Counted from the first letter of the stretch, positions 17,767-26,862 are shown. The stretch is 64,000 nt of DNA from Salsipaludibacter albus (GCF_019798055.1 NZ_JAHOPH010000013.1:51703-115702); one strand, 5' to 3'. A program made the numbers and translations. The notes: generated by a model not told the origin, from the letters alone.

Positions 17767-18888
17767 TCAGTCGTCGCGGGCGCGTTCCTCGGCCCGGCGC
17801 CGCAGCTCCGCCTCGATGAACTCGTCCAGGTCCGAGCCGTCCAGCACGGCGTCGGGATTGCCGACCTCGTGCTCGGTGCGCAGGTCCTTGACCATCTGGT
17901 ACGGGTGCAGCACGTAGGACCGGATCTGCGAGCCGAACCCGACCTTCTGGCGTCCGCCGCGGAGCTCGTCGAGCTCCTCCTGGCGCTTCTGGCGCTCGAG
18001 TTCGTCGAGCTTGGCCGTCAGGACCCGCATCGCCGCGGCCCGGTTCTGGTGCTGGGACTTCTCGTTCTGGCACGACACCACGATCCCGGTGGGGATGTGG
18101 GTGATCCGCACGGCCGAGTCGGTCGTGTTGACGCTCTGGCCGCCCGGGCCGGACGAGCGGTACACGTCGACGCGGATGTCCTCGTCGGGGACCTCGACCT
18201 GCTGGTCGACCTCCGGCAGCAGCGGCACGACATCGACCATCGCGAAGGAGGTCTGGCGTCGAGCGTTGCCGTCGAAGGGCGAGATCCGGACCAGCCGATG
18301 GACGCCGTGCTCTGCCGACAGCAGGCCGTAGGCGTCCGGGCCCGACACCGCGAACGTGGTCGACTTCAGCCCCGCCTCCTCCCCCCAGGAGTTGTCGTAG
18401 ACCTCCGCGCTGAACCCGCGGTTGGTCGCCCAGCGCAGGTACATCCGCTGGAGCATCTCGGACCAGTCCATCGCGTCGACCCCGCCTTCGCCGGCCTGGA
18501 TCGACACGATCGCGTCGCTGGCGTCGTGCTCGCCCGACAGGAGCGTGGCGACCTCGAGCCGGTCGATGTCACGTGCCATCGACGTCAGGCCACGAGCGAC
18601 CTCGGCCGCCGAGTCCTCGTCGTCCATCTCCTGGGCGAGCTCGTTGAGCACCTCGAGGTCGTCGAGGCGCTCGGACAGGGTGTCGTGGCGCTCCAGGTCG
18701 TCGCGCACCCGGGACAGCTCGGTCGTCACCTCGCGGGCCGCGTCCGGGTCGTCCCACAGGGTCGGGTCCGCGGCGCGACCCTCGAGGTCCTCGAGCAGCT
18801 GGCGCTTGGCCTCGATGTCGAGGTAGCCGCGGATGTGCTCCACGCGGGCACGCTGTGCCTCGAGGGCGTCGGCGTGGTTGTCGGCCAT
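17767..18888 (-). CDS. prfB: Peptide chain release factor 2
   Basis: A 373-residue RF2 that terminates at UGA and UAA codons. The codon-recognition tripeptide SPF is at 203-205 and the peptidyl-tRNA hydrolysis motif GGQ is at 249-251 ([10 protein letters not shown]). The RGYLD segment at residues 20-24, where most bacteria have an in-frame UGA and a programmed +1 frameshift, is read here without interruption. This is known for actinobacteria. AAGGA 8 nt before ATG 18888 supports the start. It is first of the prfB-ftsE-ftsX-M23 series on this strand. Confidence 0.95.
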   Translation of the reverse strand: MADNHADALEAQRARVEHIRGYLDIEAKRQLLEDLEGRAADPTLWDDPDAAREVTTELSRVRDDLERHDTLSERLDDLEVLNELAQEMDDEDSAAEVARGLTSMARDIDRLEVATLLSGEHDASDAIVSIQAGEGGVDAMDWSEMLQRMYLRWATNRGFSAEVYDNSWGEEAGLKSTTFAVSGPDAYGLLSAEHGVHRLVRISPFDGNARRQTSFAMVDVVPLLPEVDQQVEVPDEDIRVDVYRSSGPGGQSVNTTDSAVRITHIPTGIVVSCQNEKSQHQNRAAAMRVLTAKLDELERQKRQEELDELRGGRQKVGFGSQIRSYVLHPYQMVKDLRTEHEVGNPDAVLDGSDLDEFIEAELRRRAEERARDD

Positions 18889-19072
18889 GACGGCGTTCCT
18901 TGCAGGTGGTCGGGTGCGGCGAGGACCCACGGCAGCGACACGGGTCGGTGGCGGGGTCCGGGAGGGTGACCGGCGTGACGAGTGCGGAAACGCCAGTCCG
19001 TGGAGGCAGGCTATCCCCGCCCGCGTGGTCGTCGGACGTCACGCCTGGTCGATCGAGGCTGTGGCCCGGTCG

Positions 19073-19417
19073 TCAGGGACGCGACTCCTCGATGATCTCG
19101 AAGGACAGAAGCTCGGCCTGCGCCGCGGCCGGTGGGCCGGAGGGCCGGGACGACCCGTCGTCCCCACCGCCCTCGCCGTCGCCGCCGGCGTGGCCCTGGC
19201 GGAAGGCACGCGACTCCATCCATGCCGTGAAGGCCTCCTCGGTCTCCCACCGGGTGACGACGAAGTAGCGATCCGAGTCGTCGGTGGGGCGCAACAGCTC
19301 GAAGGACTCGAAGCCCGGCGTCTGGTCCACCTCGCCGGCCCGGGCGGCGAACCGCTGCTCGAGGACCTCGCGGCGCTCGGCCGGCACCTGCAGCACGTTG
19401 ATCTTGACCACGCTCAC
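19073..19417 (-). CDS. mhuD: MhuD-like heme-degrading monooxygenase
   Basis: A 114-residue ABM-fold protein. It closely follows mycobacterial MhuD (Rv3592) over residues 1-66: VVKIN with Asn7, RFAARA, PGFESFELLRP, RYFVVTRWE and Trp66. A histidine at 76 matches the heme-ligand His75 with one residue inserted. These three residues are the catalytic set of MhuD/IsdG enzymes, which open the heme ring to release iron. It differs by a Gly/Asp/Ser/Pro-rich insertion (about 78-100) before the last strand (LLSFEIIE). The start is GTG 19417, with GAGGA upstream. No other heme gene is adjacent. Confidence 0.78.
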   Translation of the reverse strand: MSVVKINVLQVPAERREVLEQRFAARAGEVDQTPGFESFELLRPTDDSDRYFVVTRWETEEAFTAWMESRAFRQGHAGGDGEGGGDDGSSRPSGPPAAAQAELLSFEIIEESRP

Positions 19418-19519
19418 GGGGGTTCCTCCGTCGGGGACGTCGTCTCCAAGGTGTACCCGCCGGCTCGTCCGATCGAGCCGTCCGGACCCCGTCCCCCGGA
19501 CGGCCGCGACCCGTGGTGG

Positions 19520-20245
19520 TCAGCCGTCGAGGGAGGTGCGGAACATCACGGCGATGCGCGGTCCGGCGTCGGCCACCTTCGGGACGGCGTGCTGCCAGGT
19601 CCGCTGGCACGTGCCACCCATGACCAGCAGGTCGCCACTGGCGGGCTCCAGCGCGAGCCCACCGGGCCCACGCCGCCTCCGGAGCCGGAACGGACGGGGC
19701 GAACCCAGGGTGAGCACGGCGATGGTGGCCCGGTCGCGATCCCGGGCACCCCGGTCCCCGTGCCAGGCGACCGAGTCCCGTCCGTCGCGGTACAGGTTGG
19801 CCGAGACCCGGGTGAGCGCGGTCCGGTAGCACTGGCTGAGCACCGCCCCCAGGCTGCGCAGCACCACGAGCTCGTCGGGCAGTTCGCCGACGGTCCAGCG
19901 CACGCTCAGGCGTGGACAGGCGACGACCTCGTCGAACAGCACCATCTCCTCGGCGCGCCACTCGGCGGCAGCAACGACCCGGTCGAACAGGTCGAGGCTG
20001 CCCTGCACCAGGCCCGGGACCACGTCGACCCAGGCGCCGTCGGCCAGCTCGTGACGGCGACGGGTGGACAGCGACCGGTCGAAGGCCACCTGCTCCCCCT
20101 GGTCGAACAGCGACGACTGGCGCGCGGCGACGTCACCCGGTCGCACGCGCACCCGACGACTGGTCGGCTGGCGTCCCGGGTGGGCGGCCTCGGACGACCG
20201 CTCGGGATCCGGGGCGGGCGAGGGCGTGGCGAAGGCGGTCGACAT
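19520..20245 (-). CDS. alkB: AlkB-type alpha-ketoglutarate-dependent dioxygenase
   Basis: A 241-residue Fe(II)/2-oxoglutarate dioxygenase predicted to repair alkylated bases by oxidative demethylation. The NLYRDGRDSVAWHGD segment (150-164) gives His162 and Asp164, and His219 (WQHAVPK) completes the iron triad. Arg230 and Arg236 match the 2-oxoglutarate-binding and substrate arginines. The first 70 residues are a basic, low-complexity extension. The start is placed at ATG 20245 because a -10 box TAGTCT ends 7 nt upstream (leaderless). An upstream TTG would place the operator inside the gene. A perfect SOS box abuts the -10, so LexA control is likely. Confidence 0.87.
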   Translation of the reverse strand: MSTAFATPSPAPDPERSSEAAHPGRQPTSRRVRVRPGDVAARQSSLFDQGEQVAFDRSLSTRRRHELADGAWVDVVPGLVQGSLDLFDRVVAAAEWRAEEMVLFDEVVACPRLSVRWTVGELPDELVVLRSLGAVLSQCYRTALTRVSANLYRDGRDSVAWHGDRGARDRDRATIAVLTLGSPRPFRLRRRRGPGGLALEPASGDLLVMGGTCQRTWQHAVPKVADAGPRIAVMFRTSLDG

Positions 20246-20252
20246 GTCGTCC

Positions 20253-20275
20253 AGACTATCGAACACGTGTTCGAT
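20253..20275 (-). promoter_or_regulatory. SOS box (LexA operator) overlapping the alkB promoter
   Basis: The 18-bp perfect palindrome ATCGAACACGTGTTCGAT (20258-20275) contains TCGAAC-ACGT-GTTCGA. This is the LexA operator form known from mycobacteria and Bacillus. It abuts the -10 box TAGTCT (20253-20258) of alkB, so bound repressor would block RNA polymerase. The divergent gene at 20379 has its own -10 candidate (TAGTCT, 20323-20328) about 50 bp away and might also be affected. Confidence 0.8.
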
Positions 20276-20378
20276 CAACAACCCCTGACCGTGGCACCGA
20301 TCACCCGTGTCGGCACGCCCCGTAGTCTGGAGCCGGCCCGGTCGATGCGTGCGCCCGCCACCCGACCTCGCCGCACGC

Positions 20379-20711
20379 GTGGTTCGCCTGCCAGACCAGA
20401 AGACCTTCCAGCAGACGTGGCAGTCGATGGCCTGGGGTCAGCGACGCGAGGTGCTGCGGTCCGTCAACCGGGGCCAGGCCATGCGTCGACGCAAGGACGC
20501 CCGGCTGGCGGTGATGGTCGCCCGCCAGCAGCAGCGCTACTGGCGATGGGCGTGGCTGTTCGCCCCGGTGGTCGCCCTGATCCTGCTCCCCAACTGGGTC
20601 GCGGTCGCGGTCAACGCCGTCCTGCTGGGCCTCGTGATGGGCGGCTTCGCGTGGTTCCGCCACCGCCGCGCGGTCGAGTCCGAGCGCGCCAACCTCGAAC
20701 GACTGCAGTGA
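20379..20711 (+). CDS. Small membrane protein of unknown function
   Basis: A 110-residue protein. The first 50 residues are basic and polar (RGQAMRRRKDARLAVMVARQQQRYWRW). They are followed by two hydrophobic helices (WLFAPVVALILLP and AVAVNAVLLGLVMGGFAWF) and a short charged tail. No family is recognised. The GTG at 20379 was chosen. A GTG at 20307 in the same frame is possible but lies upstream of the -10-like TAGTCT. It is divergent from alkB, so a link to the SOS response is conceivable but not shown. Confidence 0.6.
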   Translation: MVRLPDQKTFQQTWQSMAWGQRREVLRSVNRGQAMRRRKDARLAVMVARQQQRYWRWAWLFAPVVALILLPNWVAVAVNAVLLGLVMGGFAWFRHRRAVESERANLERLQ

Positions 20712-20726
20712 GCCGTCCGGAGCGGC

Positions 20727-21803
20727 TCACTCCTCACGCTCGGGCTGCTCGACGTCCTCGGCGTCCAGGCTGGTGAACAGCTCCGCGGGTTCCGCACCGT
20801 CGTGGCGCAGGAACGCGGCAAGCAGGCCACGCCGGTTGGCCAGCTCCTCCCCCGCGTAGGCCTCCTCCTGCTCCTCGTTCGGGCGCAGCGGGATGCCCGC
20901 GGACCGCAGCCGGGCCACGCCCGGCCGGGGCAGTCCCCCCGAGTCGGCGACGTGGATGCCCATCGACTCGACCGCGCGCAGGAACGTGGTCACCGTGGCA
21001 CGGCACGGGGCCATGGCGGAGCGCTCCAGGGCCAGGGCCGGGGGATCGTCGACCACGTGTTCCAGCAGGGTCAGGGACTCGTCCAGCACGGTGATCGACG
21101 GGGCCAGCGCGGTCGACCGGTCGTCGCTGTGGAAGTAGGCAACGACGGGGTACGCCAGGTGGCGCTGGGCCACCAGGGCGATCTCGGGGGTGAGCGCGAT
21201 CAGGTGGAGGTCGAGGTCTCCGAAGTCACGGCCGTTGTACGCCCGCTCGAGGATCTCGGTCGGGTCGCCCCCCAGGGCACTGATCGTGGCCGCCACCTTG
21301 CGCTTGTGGACGACCGCGTTGATGACCGGGAGCACGTAGGCGATGGCGACCCCGATGAAGGCGACCCCGGTCAGTGCCGCGAGCTGCTCGGCGAAGCGCC
21401 ACACCCCCGACCCGGGCGTGAAGCCACCGGTGCCCCGGCCCAGGATCAGCGCAGCCGCGTAGTGGATCCGTCCCCAGGCCGGTGTGAGGGCCTCGCCGTC
21501 CTCGAGCAGCGATCCCTCCTGGCCGAACACCAGCCCCCAGCCCACGATCATCAGCAGCAACCACGACATGACGATCGCGACGACGATGACCGGCCCCGCG
21601 GCGCGCAACAGCGAGTGCGCCTGCAACCGGCTGTGCAGACCACGGAACACCCGCCAGCTCGTGCGCGACACGATCCGCGTGATCGGGCCGGGGCCACTGC
21701 TGACCGCCAGGACCGTGACGGCGACGTCGGCGATGACCAGTGCCACGATCGCCAGGCCGACCAGTGACGATCCGGACGTGAAGAATCGGACCACGTAGTC
21801 CAT
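20727..21803 (-). CDS. Predicted ion-channel-like membrane protein
   Basis: A 358-residue protein. The N-terminal 180 residues hold four or so hydrophobic helices. A re-entrant-like stretch (WGRIHYAAALILGRGTGGFTPGSG) lies before the last helix, as in two-transmembrane potassium channel modules, although the canonical TVGYG filter is not present. The C-terminal 180 residues are soluble and helical (ERAYNGRDFGDLDLHLIALTPEIALVAQRHLAYPVVAYFHS). The function is unassigned. GGGGGG precedes ATG 21803. It is not obviously in an operon: the ABC permease ends 100 bp upstream on the same strand. Confidence 0.6.
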   Translation of the reverse strand: MDYVVRFFTSGSSLVGLAIVALVIADVAVTVLAVSSGPGPITRIVSRTSWRVFRGLHSRLQAHSLLRAAGPVIVVAIVMSWLLLMIVGWGLVFGQEGSLLEDGEALTPAWGRIHYAAALILGRGTGGFTPGSGVWRFAEQLAALTGVAFIGVAIAYVLPVINAVVHKRKVAATISALGGDPTEILERAYNGRDFGDLDLHLIALTPEIALVAQRHLAYPVVAYFHSDDRSTALAPSITVLDESLTLLEHVVDDPPALALERSAMAPCRATVTTFLRAVESMGIHVADSGGLPRPGVARLRSAGIPLRPNEEQEEAYAGEELANRRGLLAAFLRHDGAEPAELFTSLDAEDVEQPEREE

Positions 21804-21903
21804 GCCGCCCCCCGGAGTTGCGAAGCGGTCAGGGTAGTTGCACGTGCGACGACCAGCGGCCGTCCGTGCGACGATCGGTGGTGGGCCGCCCCCGTTCCGA
21901 CCC

Positions 21904-22755
21904 TCAGTCGCCCAGGCGGCCCCACAGCCACGCCGTGACCGGCACGAACACCACCATGATGCCGATCGACCAGCCCAGCGACCCCAGCACGTTGGCGGAC
22001 ACGTCGGTGCACAGGTCCTCGCCACACAGGTAGGCGCCGGTCGTGAGCACGCGGGCCGAGTTGGACACGAGGCTGACCGGGTTGATGTTCTCGGCGAAGT
22101 TCTGCAGGATCGGGGGCATCGTGGACGGGGGCACGAACACGTTGGAGATGAACGTCAGCGGGAACAGCCAGATGAACCCGGCCGACTGGACGGCCTCCGG
22201 TTCCTTCAGGGCCAGCCCGATCGCGGCCATGATCCACGAGAACGACAGGGCGAAGACCACCACGACCCCGAACGCCAGCGCCAGCTCGGCCGGGGTTCCG
22301 GTGGGACGCCACCCCACGAGCAGGCCGACCACGACCATGACCACCAGGCTCATCAGGTTCAGCACCTGGTCGGACACGACCCGACCCGCCATGGCGGCCG
22401 AACGGTTCATGGGCAGGGCGCGGAACCGGTCGACGATCCCGGACTTGAGGTCCTCGGCGACCCCGATCGCGGTCGTCGCGGCCCCGAAGACCAGCGTCTG
22501 GACGATGATGCCCGGCATCAGGAAGTCGACGTAGGGGATCCCGGGGATGGTGATCGCGCCACCGAAGATGTAGCGGAACAGCAGCACGAACATGATCGGC
22601 TGGATCAGCACGAACACCGCGATCTGCGGCTGACGCGCGATCCGGCGCAGGTTGCGTCGTGCCACGACGATGGAGTCTCGCAGGAACGACCCGCGATAGG
22701 TGCGGGCGATCTCGGCGACGTCGTGGCCGGTCACGGTCGGGGTCGCGGCGCTCAT
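21904..22755 (-). CDS. ABC-2 type exporter permease (DrrB-like)
   Basis: A 283-residue membrane protein with a cytoplasmic N-terminus and six hydrophobic segments. The central stretch ending in the NPVSLVSNSARVL motif is characteristic of the daunorubicin-resistance DrrB permease family. Its start overlaps the stop of the ATPase gene (ATGA), which implies coupled synthesis of a DrrA-DrrB-type exporter for a drug or lipid. The substrate is unknown. Confidence 0.85.
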   Translation of the reverse strand: MSAATPTVTGHDVAEIARTYRGSFLRDSIVVARRNLRRIARQPQIAVFVLIQPIMFVLLFRYIFGGAITIPGIPYVDFLMPGIIVQTLVFGAATTAIGVAEDLKSGIVDRFRALPMNRSAAMAGRVVSDQVLNLMSLVVMVVVGLLVGWRPTGTPAELALAFGVVVVFALSFSWIMAAIGLALKEPEAVQSAGFIWLFPLTFISNVFVPPSTMPPILQNFAENINPVSLVSNSARVLTTGAYLCGEDLCTDVSANVLGSLGWSIGIMVVFVPVTAWLWGRLGD

Positions 22756-23744
22756 CGGCGTCCTCCGGTCGGCTGGGCGACGTCGTCCGCGGCCTCGTCG
22801 GCGACGGCCCGCTCACCGGTCAGCTCGAGGAACACGTCGTCGAGCGACGGACGACGCAGCCCGAGGTCGACCAGGTCCAGGTCGGCGTCGTCGAGCGCCC
22901 GCACGGTGGCGGCCAGTCGGGCTCGGTCGCCCTTGGCCGGGAACGACAGGCGCCCGTTGCGGGGATCGGTGTGCAGCTCGCCCCCGGCGATGTCGCGCAG
23001 GGCGTCCGACGCCCGGTCCAGTGCGGTGGGGTCCGACAGCTCGACGACGATCGTCTCGCCCCCCACCCGGTCCTTGAGCTCGGCGGCGGTGCCCTGGGCG
23101 ATCCCGCGGCCGTGGTTCATGACCAGGATGTCGTCGGCCAGCTCGTCGGCCTCCTCGAGGTACTGGGTGGTCAACAGCACGGAGGTGCCCAGTGCCACGA
23201 CCTCCCGGATCACCTCCCACAGCGCGAACCTGCTGGACGGGTCCAGGCCGGTGGTCGGCTCGTCGAGGAACACCACCTCGGGTGAGGTGACCAGCGACGC
23301 GGCCAGGTCCAGGCGGCGGCGCATCCCACCCGAGTAGCCCCGTGCCGCGCGGCCACCGGCATCGCTGAGCCCGAAGCGATCGAGCAGGTCGTCCGCCCGT
23401 CCACGAGCGACGTCGCGTGGCAGGCCCGACAGCTGCGCGACCATCACGAGGTTCTCGCGCCCGGTCAGGTGCTCGTCGATCGCCGCGAACTGTCCGGTCA
23501 GACCGATCCGCGACCGGATCCGGGCGCCCTCGGTCGCGACGTCGAAGCCGGCGACCCGGGCCGTCCCCTCGTCGGCCCGCGACAGGGTCGTCAGGATGTG
23601 CACCGCGGTGGTCTTGCCCGCGCCGTTGGGGCCGAGCAGACCGAGCACGGTGCCGGTGGGCACTTCGAGGTCGAACCCGTCGAGCGCGGTCGTCTCACCG
23701 AAGCGCTTGACCAGGCCATGGGCCTCGACGGCGGGTGCGGTCAT
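22752..23744 (-). CDS. ABC exporter ATPase (DrrA-like)
   Basis: A 330-residue ATP-binding subunit. Walker A is GPNGAGKTT, the signature YSGGMRRRLD is the DrrA-type variant, Walker B is VVFLDEP, and the H-loop region is VLLTTQY. The H-loop His is replaced by Gln in the LTTQYLEEAD motif, which is normal for the DrrA family. The C-terminal 90 residues (SFPAKGDRARLAATVRALDDADLDLVDLGLRRPSLDDVFLELTG) form the usual DrrA extension. ATG 23744 was chosen. A TTGTCG/TAGGGT promoter pair lies upstream. It forms an operon with the permease. Confidence 0.88.
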   Translation of the reverse strand: MTAPAVEAHGLVKRFGETTALDGFDLEVPTGTVLGLLGPNGAGKTTAVHILTTLSRADEGTARVAGFDVATEGARIRSRIGLTGQFAAIDEHLTGRENLVMVAQLSGLPRDVARGRADDLLDRFGLSDAGGRAARGYSGGMRRRLDLAASLVTSPEVVFLDEPTTGLDPSSRFALWEVIREVVALGTSVLLTTQYLEEADELADDILVMNHGRGIAQGTAAELKDRVGGETIVVELSDPTALDRASDALRDIAGGELHTDPRNGRLSFPAKGDRARLAATVRALDDADLDLVDLGLRRPSLDDVFLELTGERAVADEAADDVAQPTGGRR

Positions 23745-23836
23745 GGGATCCTCCGACACGGCGAGTCGACGCGCCCGACCACGCCGTGGGTCCCGGTGGG
23801 GACGGTGGGATGGCCGGGGGCTGGGGCCGCCCGCCG

Positions 23837-23866
23837 ACCCTAGAGTGTGGGACCCGACTGCGACAA
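23837..23866 (-). promoter_or_regulatory. Promoter of the DrrAB-like operon
   Basis: On the minus strand TTGTCG (23861-23866) and TAGGGT (23837-23842) are 18 bp apart and about 90 bp upstream of the ATPase start. Both boxes fit the housekeeping consensus. Confidence 0.45.
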
Positions 23867-23950
23867 GCCGGGCAGCGCACACGGGCAACAACCCTGATCC
23901 ACCCACGCGCAGGCACCTCGCTCCTCGACCATGCCGACCGGGAACCACCC

Positions 23951-24550
23951 ATGGACTCCACCCGCACCGCCGTCCTCGCACTGCACTTCCAGCACAACGT
24001 CGTCCACCCCGACGGCCTGTTCGGACCGATGCTGGCCGCGGCCGTCGCCGCCAGCGAGGTCGTGCCACGGGCCCGCGCCTTCCACGACCGGGCCCGCGAT
24101 CGCGGCGTCCCGGTGGTGTTCACACGCTTCACCATGCCCGACGAGGGTGGGGCGTTCGTGGCCAACACCGACTTCATGGACCTGGTGGCGGCCAACGCCG
24201 ACCAGTTCCACCCGGATGCCTGGGGTGCCACCCTGGCCGACGGGATCGGGGCGCTGGACACCGACCTGGTCAGCGACAACCAGCGGCTGTCCGGTCTCGC
24301 CGCGACCGAGCTTCCCACCGTGCTGCTCGAGCGGGGCATCGACACGTTGCTGGTCACGGGCGTGGCCACCAACCTGACCGTGGAGCAGACCGCACGCCAT
24401 GCCACCGACCTCGGCTTCACGGTGCACGTCGTCTCCGACTGCGTGACCGCGGCCGACGAGGACACCCACCGGGCGTCGCTGGCGAACCTTGCCCTGGCCT
24501 GCCGCTCGATCCTGACCGCGGCCGAGGCACTGGCTGAGCTGGACGGCTGA
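23951..24550 (+). CDS. Isochorismatase-fold protein lacking the catalytic triad
   Basis: A 199-residue protein with the overall pattern of isochorismatase-like cysteine hydrolases (TAVLALHFQHNVV, VPVVFTRF, LLVTGVATNLTVEQTARHATDLGF, VHVVSDCVT). The three catalytic positions differ: the Asp of the first strand is His12, the Lys of the K-x-R-x-S segment is Asn110, and the nucleophilic Cys of GVATNxC is Thr143. It is therefore unlikely to act as a normal hydrolase and may bind a ligand or have another chemistry. ATG 23951 is the first start with homology. It is divergent from the DrrAB-like operon and converges with the HAD gene. Confidence 0.75.
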   Translation: MDSTRTAVLALHFQHNVVHPDGLFGPMLAAAVAASEVVPRARAFHDRARDRGVPVVFTRFTMPDEGGAFVANTDFMDLVAANADQFHPDAWGATLADGIGALDTDLVSDNQRLSGLAATELPTVLLERGIDTLLVTGVATNLTVEQTARHATDLGFTVHVVSDCVTAADEDTHRASLANLALACRSILTAAEALAELDG

Positions 24551-24587
24551 CCCCGCACCTCTCCCGGACGCGACCAGTCCGGGCCGC

Positions 24588-25271
24588 TCAACCCAGCAAG
24601 AGGTCCGCGGCGCTGCGCAGAGAATCGACCTGCCAGGTCGCCACCGGACTGGGGTCCGCGTCGGCCGGGGCGATCCAGACCGTGTCCATCCCCACCGCGG
24701 CGGCACCAACGATGTCGGCGGCATGGTTGTCGCCCACCATCACCACCCGACCGGGGTCCACGCCGGTGCCCAGCAGGTCCAGGGCGGCCCGGAACATGGC
24801 GGGATCGGGCTTGGGGGCCGCGACGTCGTCGGAGACGACGACCGCCGAGAACAGGTCGCGCACGCCGGACGCGGCGAGGCGGCCGTGGGCGACGGCCGAG
24901 AACCCGTTGGTGACGGCGACGACCGGCACCCGCGCCGCCAGCCGACGCAGCGCGGCGACCGCACCGGGCAGGACCGGACCGGCTCGCCCGAGCCGGTCGA
25001 GGTAGTCCGCCGACACGACCGCCGGGTCGTGGCCCAGCCCATGGTGGTCCAGCAGCCGTGCCCAGCGCCGGACCCGCAGTTCCTCCGCCGTGACCGTGCC
25101 CCGCTCGAACTCCTGCCACAGGTCGGCGTTGATCGCCGCGTAGACCGGCAGGACGGCCCCCATGTCGGGCAGCCCCAGGCGGGTCGCCGTCCCGGCGAAG
25201 GCCTGCCGTTCCGCGGCCGGGTAGTCGAGCACCACCCCGTCGAGGTCACACAGCACCGCCACGTGGTCCAC
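24588..25271 (-). CDS. HAD-superfamily hydrolase (YjjG-like)
   Basis: A 227-residue phosphatase of the HAD class with an alpha-helical cap. The nucleophile motif is CDLDGVVLD (Asp9, Asp11), motif II is VAVTNGFS, the motif III Lys is in AAPKPDPAMF, and motif IV is VMVGDNHAADIVGA. The family removes phosphate from small metabolites, often nucleotides (YjjG). The start is GTG 25271, with GGGGGAG 5 nt upstream; another GTG lies two codons before. It is divergent from the malic enzyme gene. Confidence 0.8.
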   Translation of the reverse strand: MDHVAVLCDLDGVVLDYPAAERQAFAGTATRLGLPDMGAVLPVYAAINADLWQEFERGTVTAEELRVRRWARLLDHHGLGHDPAVVSADYLDRLGRAGPVLPGAVAALRRLAARVPVVAVTNGFSAVAHGRLAASGVRDLFSAVVVSDDVAAPKPDPAMFRAALDLLGTGVDPGRVVMVGDNHAADIVGAAAVGMDTVWIAPADADPSPVATWQVDSLRSAADLLLG

Positions 25272-25398
25272 GGCCACTCCCCCGGCTCGGTCGGCGACGG
25301 CCCACGGTAACGCCCGTTGGCACCACGGCCGCACCTGGTCGCGCCGCGGCCGGGCCGACCGACCGTAGGCTGGCCCGGCCGGACGACCGGGGGAACGG

Positions 25399-26862
25399 AT
25401 GCCGCCACCGCAACAGACCGTCACCTACTCGCTGGCGGTGCAGAACCTGCCCGGGATGCTGACCCGGGTCACCGAGGTGATCGACCGCCACGAGGCGGTG
25501 ATCGTGGGGTCGGAGCGGACCGACGCCCAGCGCCACGTCATCATCCGGGCGATCAGCGTCGAGGTGGCCGACGACGCGGGTGCCGCGGCCCTGGGCGCGG
25601 ACCTGCAGGACCTCGACGGCGTGGAGGTCCTGGGCATCTCCGACGACGTGACCGAGGCCCACCTCGGTGGCAAGATCGAGCTGCACAACCGACGACCGGT
25701 CGAGACGGCACACGACCTGTCCCTGGTCTACACGCCCGGCGTGGCCAAGATCTGCCGGGCGATCGCGGCCGACCCCGTCGAGGCCTACCGGCTGACCATC
25801 AAGTCCAACGCCGTGGCCGTGGTCACCGACGGCTCGGCGGTCCTCGGCCTGGGCGACATCGGCCCACTGGCGTCGCTGCCGGTGATGGAGGGCAAGGCGA
25901 TGCTGCTGAAGTCCTTCGGCGACGTCGACGCCTATCCGTTGCTCGTCGACGAGCAGGATCCCGACACCTTCGTCGACACGGTGGTCCGGGTCGCGTCCGG
26001 CTTCGGCGGCATCAACCTCGAGGACATCTCGGCGCCACGCTGCTTCGAGATCGAGGGCAAGCTGCGTCGGCGGCTGGACATCCCGGTCTTCCACGACGAC
26101 CAGCACGGCACCGCCGTGGTCGCACTGGCGGCGCTGGTCAACGCCGCCCGGGTCGTGGACAAGGACCTGGCGGACCTGCGGGTGGTCGTCCAGGGCATCG
26201 GCGCCGCCGGCGTGGCGATCGCCAACCTGCTGGCCGCCGCAGGGGTGACCGACCTGGTCGGTGTCGACCGGGACGGGATCATCGAGCCGAAGCGCAAGCA
26301 GGGCATGGACCCGATCCGTCGTCGGTTGGCAAAGCAGTCCAACCCACGCGGGCTGCGTGGCGACCAAGGCGTCGCGCTGGACGGCGCCGACGTCTTCATC
26401 GGGGTGTCGGGCCCCGAGTCCCTGCCACTGGAGAACGTGGCCCGGATGGCGCGGGACCCGATCGTCTTCGCCATGGCCAACCCCGTGCCCGAGCTGCACC
26501 CGGACCTGGCCGAGGGTCACGTGGCGGTCATGGCGACCGGGCGCTCGGACTTCCCGAACCAGATCAACAACGTGCTCTGCTTCCCCGGGATCTTCCGGGG
26601 GCTGCTCGACGCGGCGGCGACCAAGGTCACCGACCGGATGAAGATCGCCGCCGCCGAGGCGATCGCAGGAATCGTCGGCGACGACCTGGCGGCGGACCAC
26701 GTCGTGCCGTCACCGTTCGACCGGACGGTCGCCCCGGCGGTCGCCGGCGCGGTCGCCGACGTCGCCCGGGCCGAGGGCCACGTCCGTCCCGGCTCGCGTG
26801 GCTCCCTGGAGGAGGAGGCCGCCGCGGCCGCCCACTCCGCTGCCCGGCGCGCCCTGTCCTGA
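25399..26862 (+). CDS. Malic enzyme with N-terminal ACT domain
   Basis: A 487-residue oxidative decarboxylase converting malate to pyruvate and CO2 with NAD(P). An ACT-like regulatory domain occupies about residues 8-80 (VTYSLAVQNLPGMLTRVTEVIDRHEAVI). The catalytic domain has VYTPGVAKICRAI, the active-site Lys in LTIKSNAVAVVTDGSAVLGLGDIG, the metal-binding VFHDDQHGTAV, and GIGAAGVAIANLL as the dinucleotide-binding motif. The ACT domain suggests control by an amino acid or similar ligand. A TAGGCT -10 and GGGGGAA precede the ATG. The Ala/Glu-rich C-terminus may be flexible. Confidence 0.9.
   Translation: MPPPQQTVTYSLAVQNLPGMLTRVTEVIDRHEAVIVGSERTDAQRHVIIRAISVEVADDAGAAALGADLQDLDGVEVLGISDDVTEAHLGGKIELHNRRPVETAHDLSLVYTPGVAKICRAIAADPVEAYRLTIKSNAVAVVTDGSAVLGLGDIGPLASLPVMEGKAMLLKSFGDVDAYPLLVDEQDPDTFVDTVVRVASGFGGINLEDISAPRCFEIEGKLRRRLDIPVFHDDQHGTAVVALAALVNAARVVDKDLADLRVVVQGIGAAGVAIANLLAAAGVTDLVGVDRDGIIEPKRKQGMDPIRRRLAKQSNPRGLRGDQGVALDGADVFIGVSGPESLPLENVARMARDPIVFAMANPVPELHPDLAEGHVAVMATGRSDFPNQINNVLCFPGIFRGLLDAAATKVTDRMKIAAAEAIAGIVGDDLAADHVVPSPFDRTVAPAVAGAVADVARAEGHVRPGSRGSLEEEAAAAAHSAARRALS

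Noticed and set aside
18800..18888. Programmed frameshift in prfB
   Set aside because: The RGYLD codons are continuous with no in-frame TGA.
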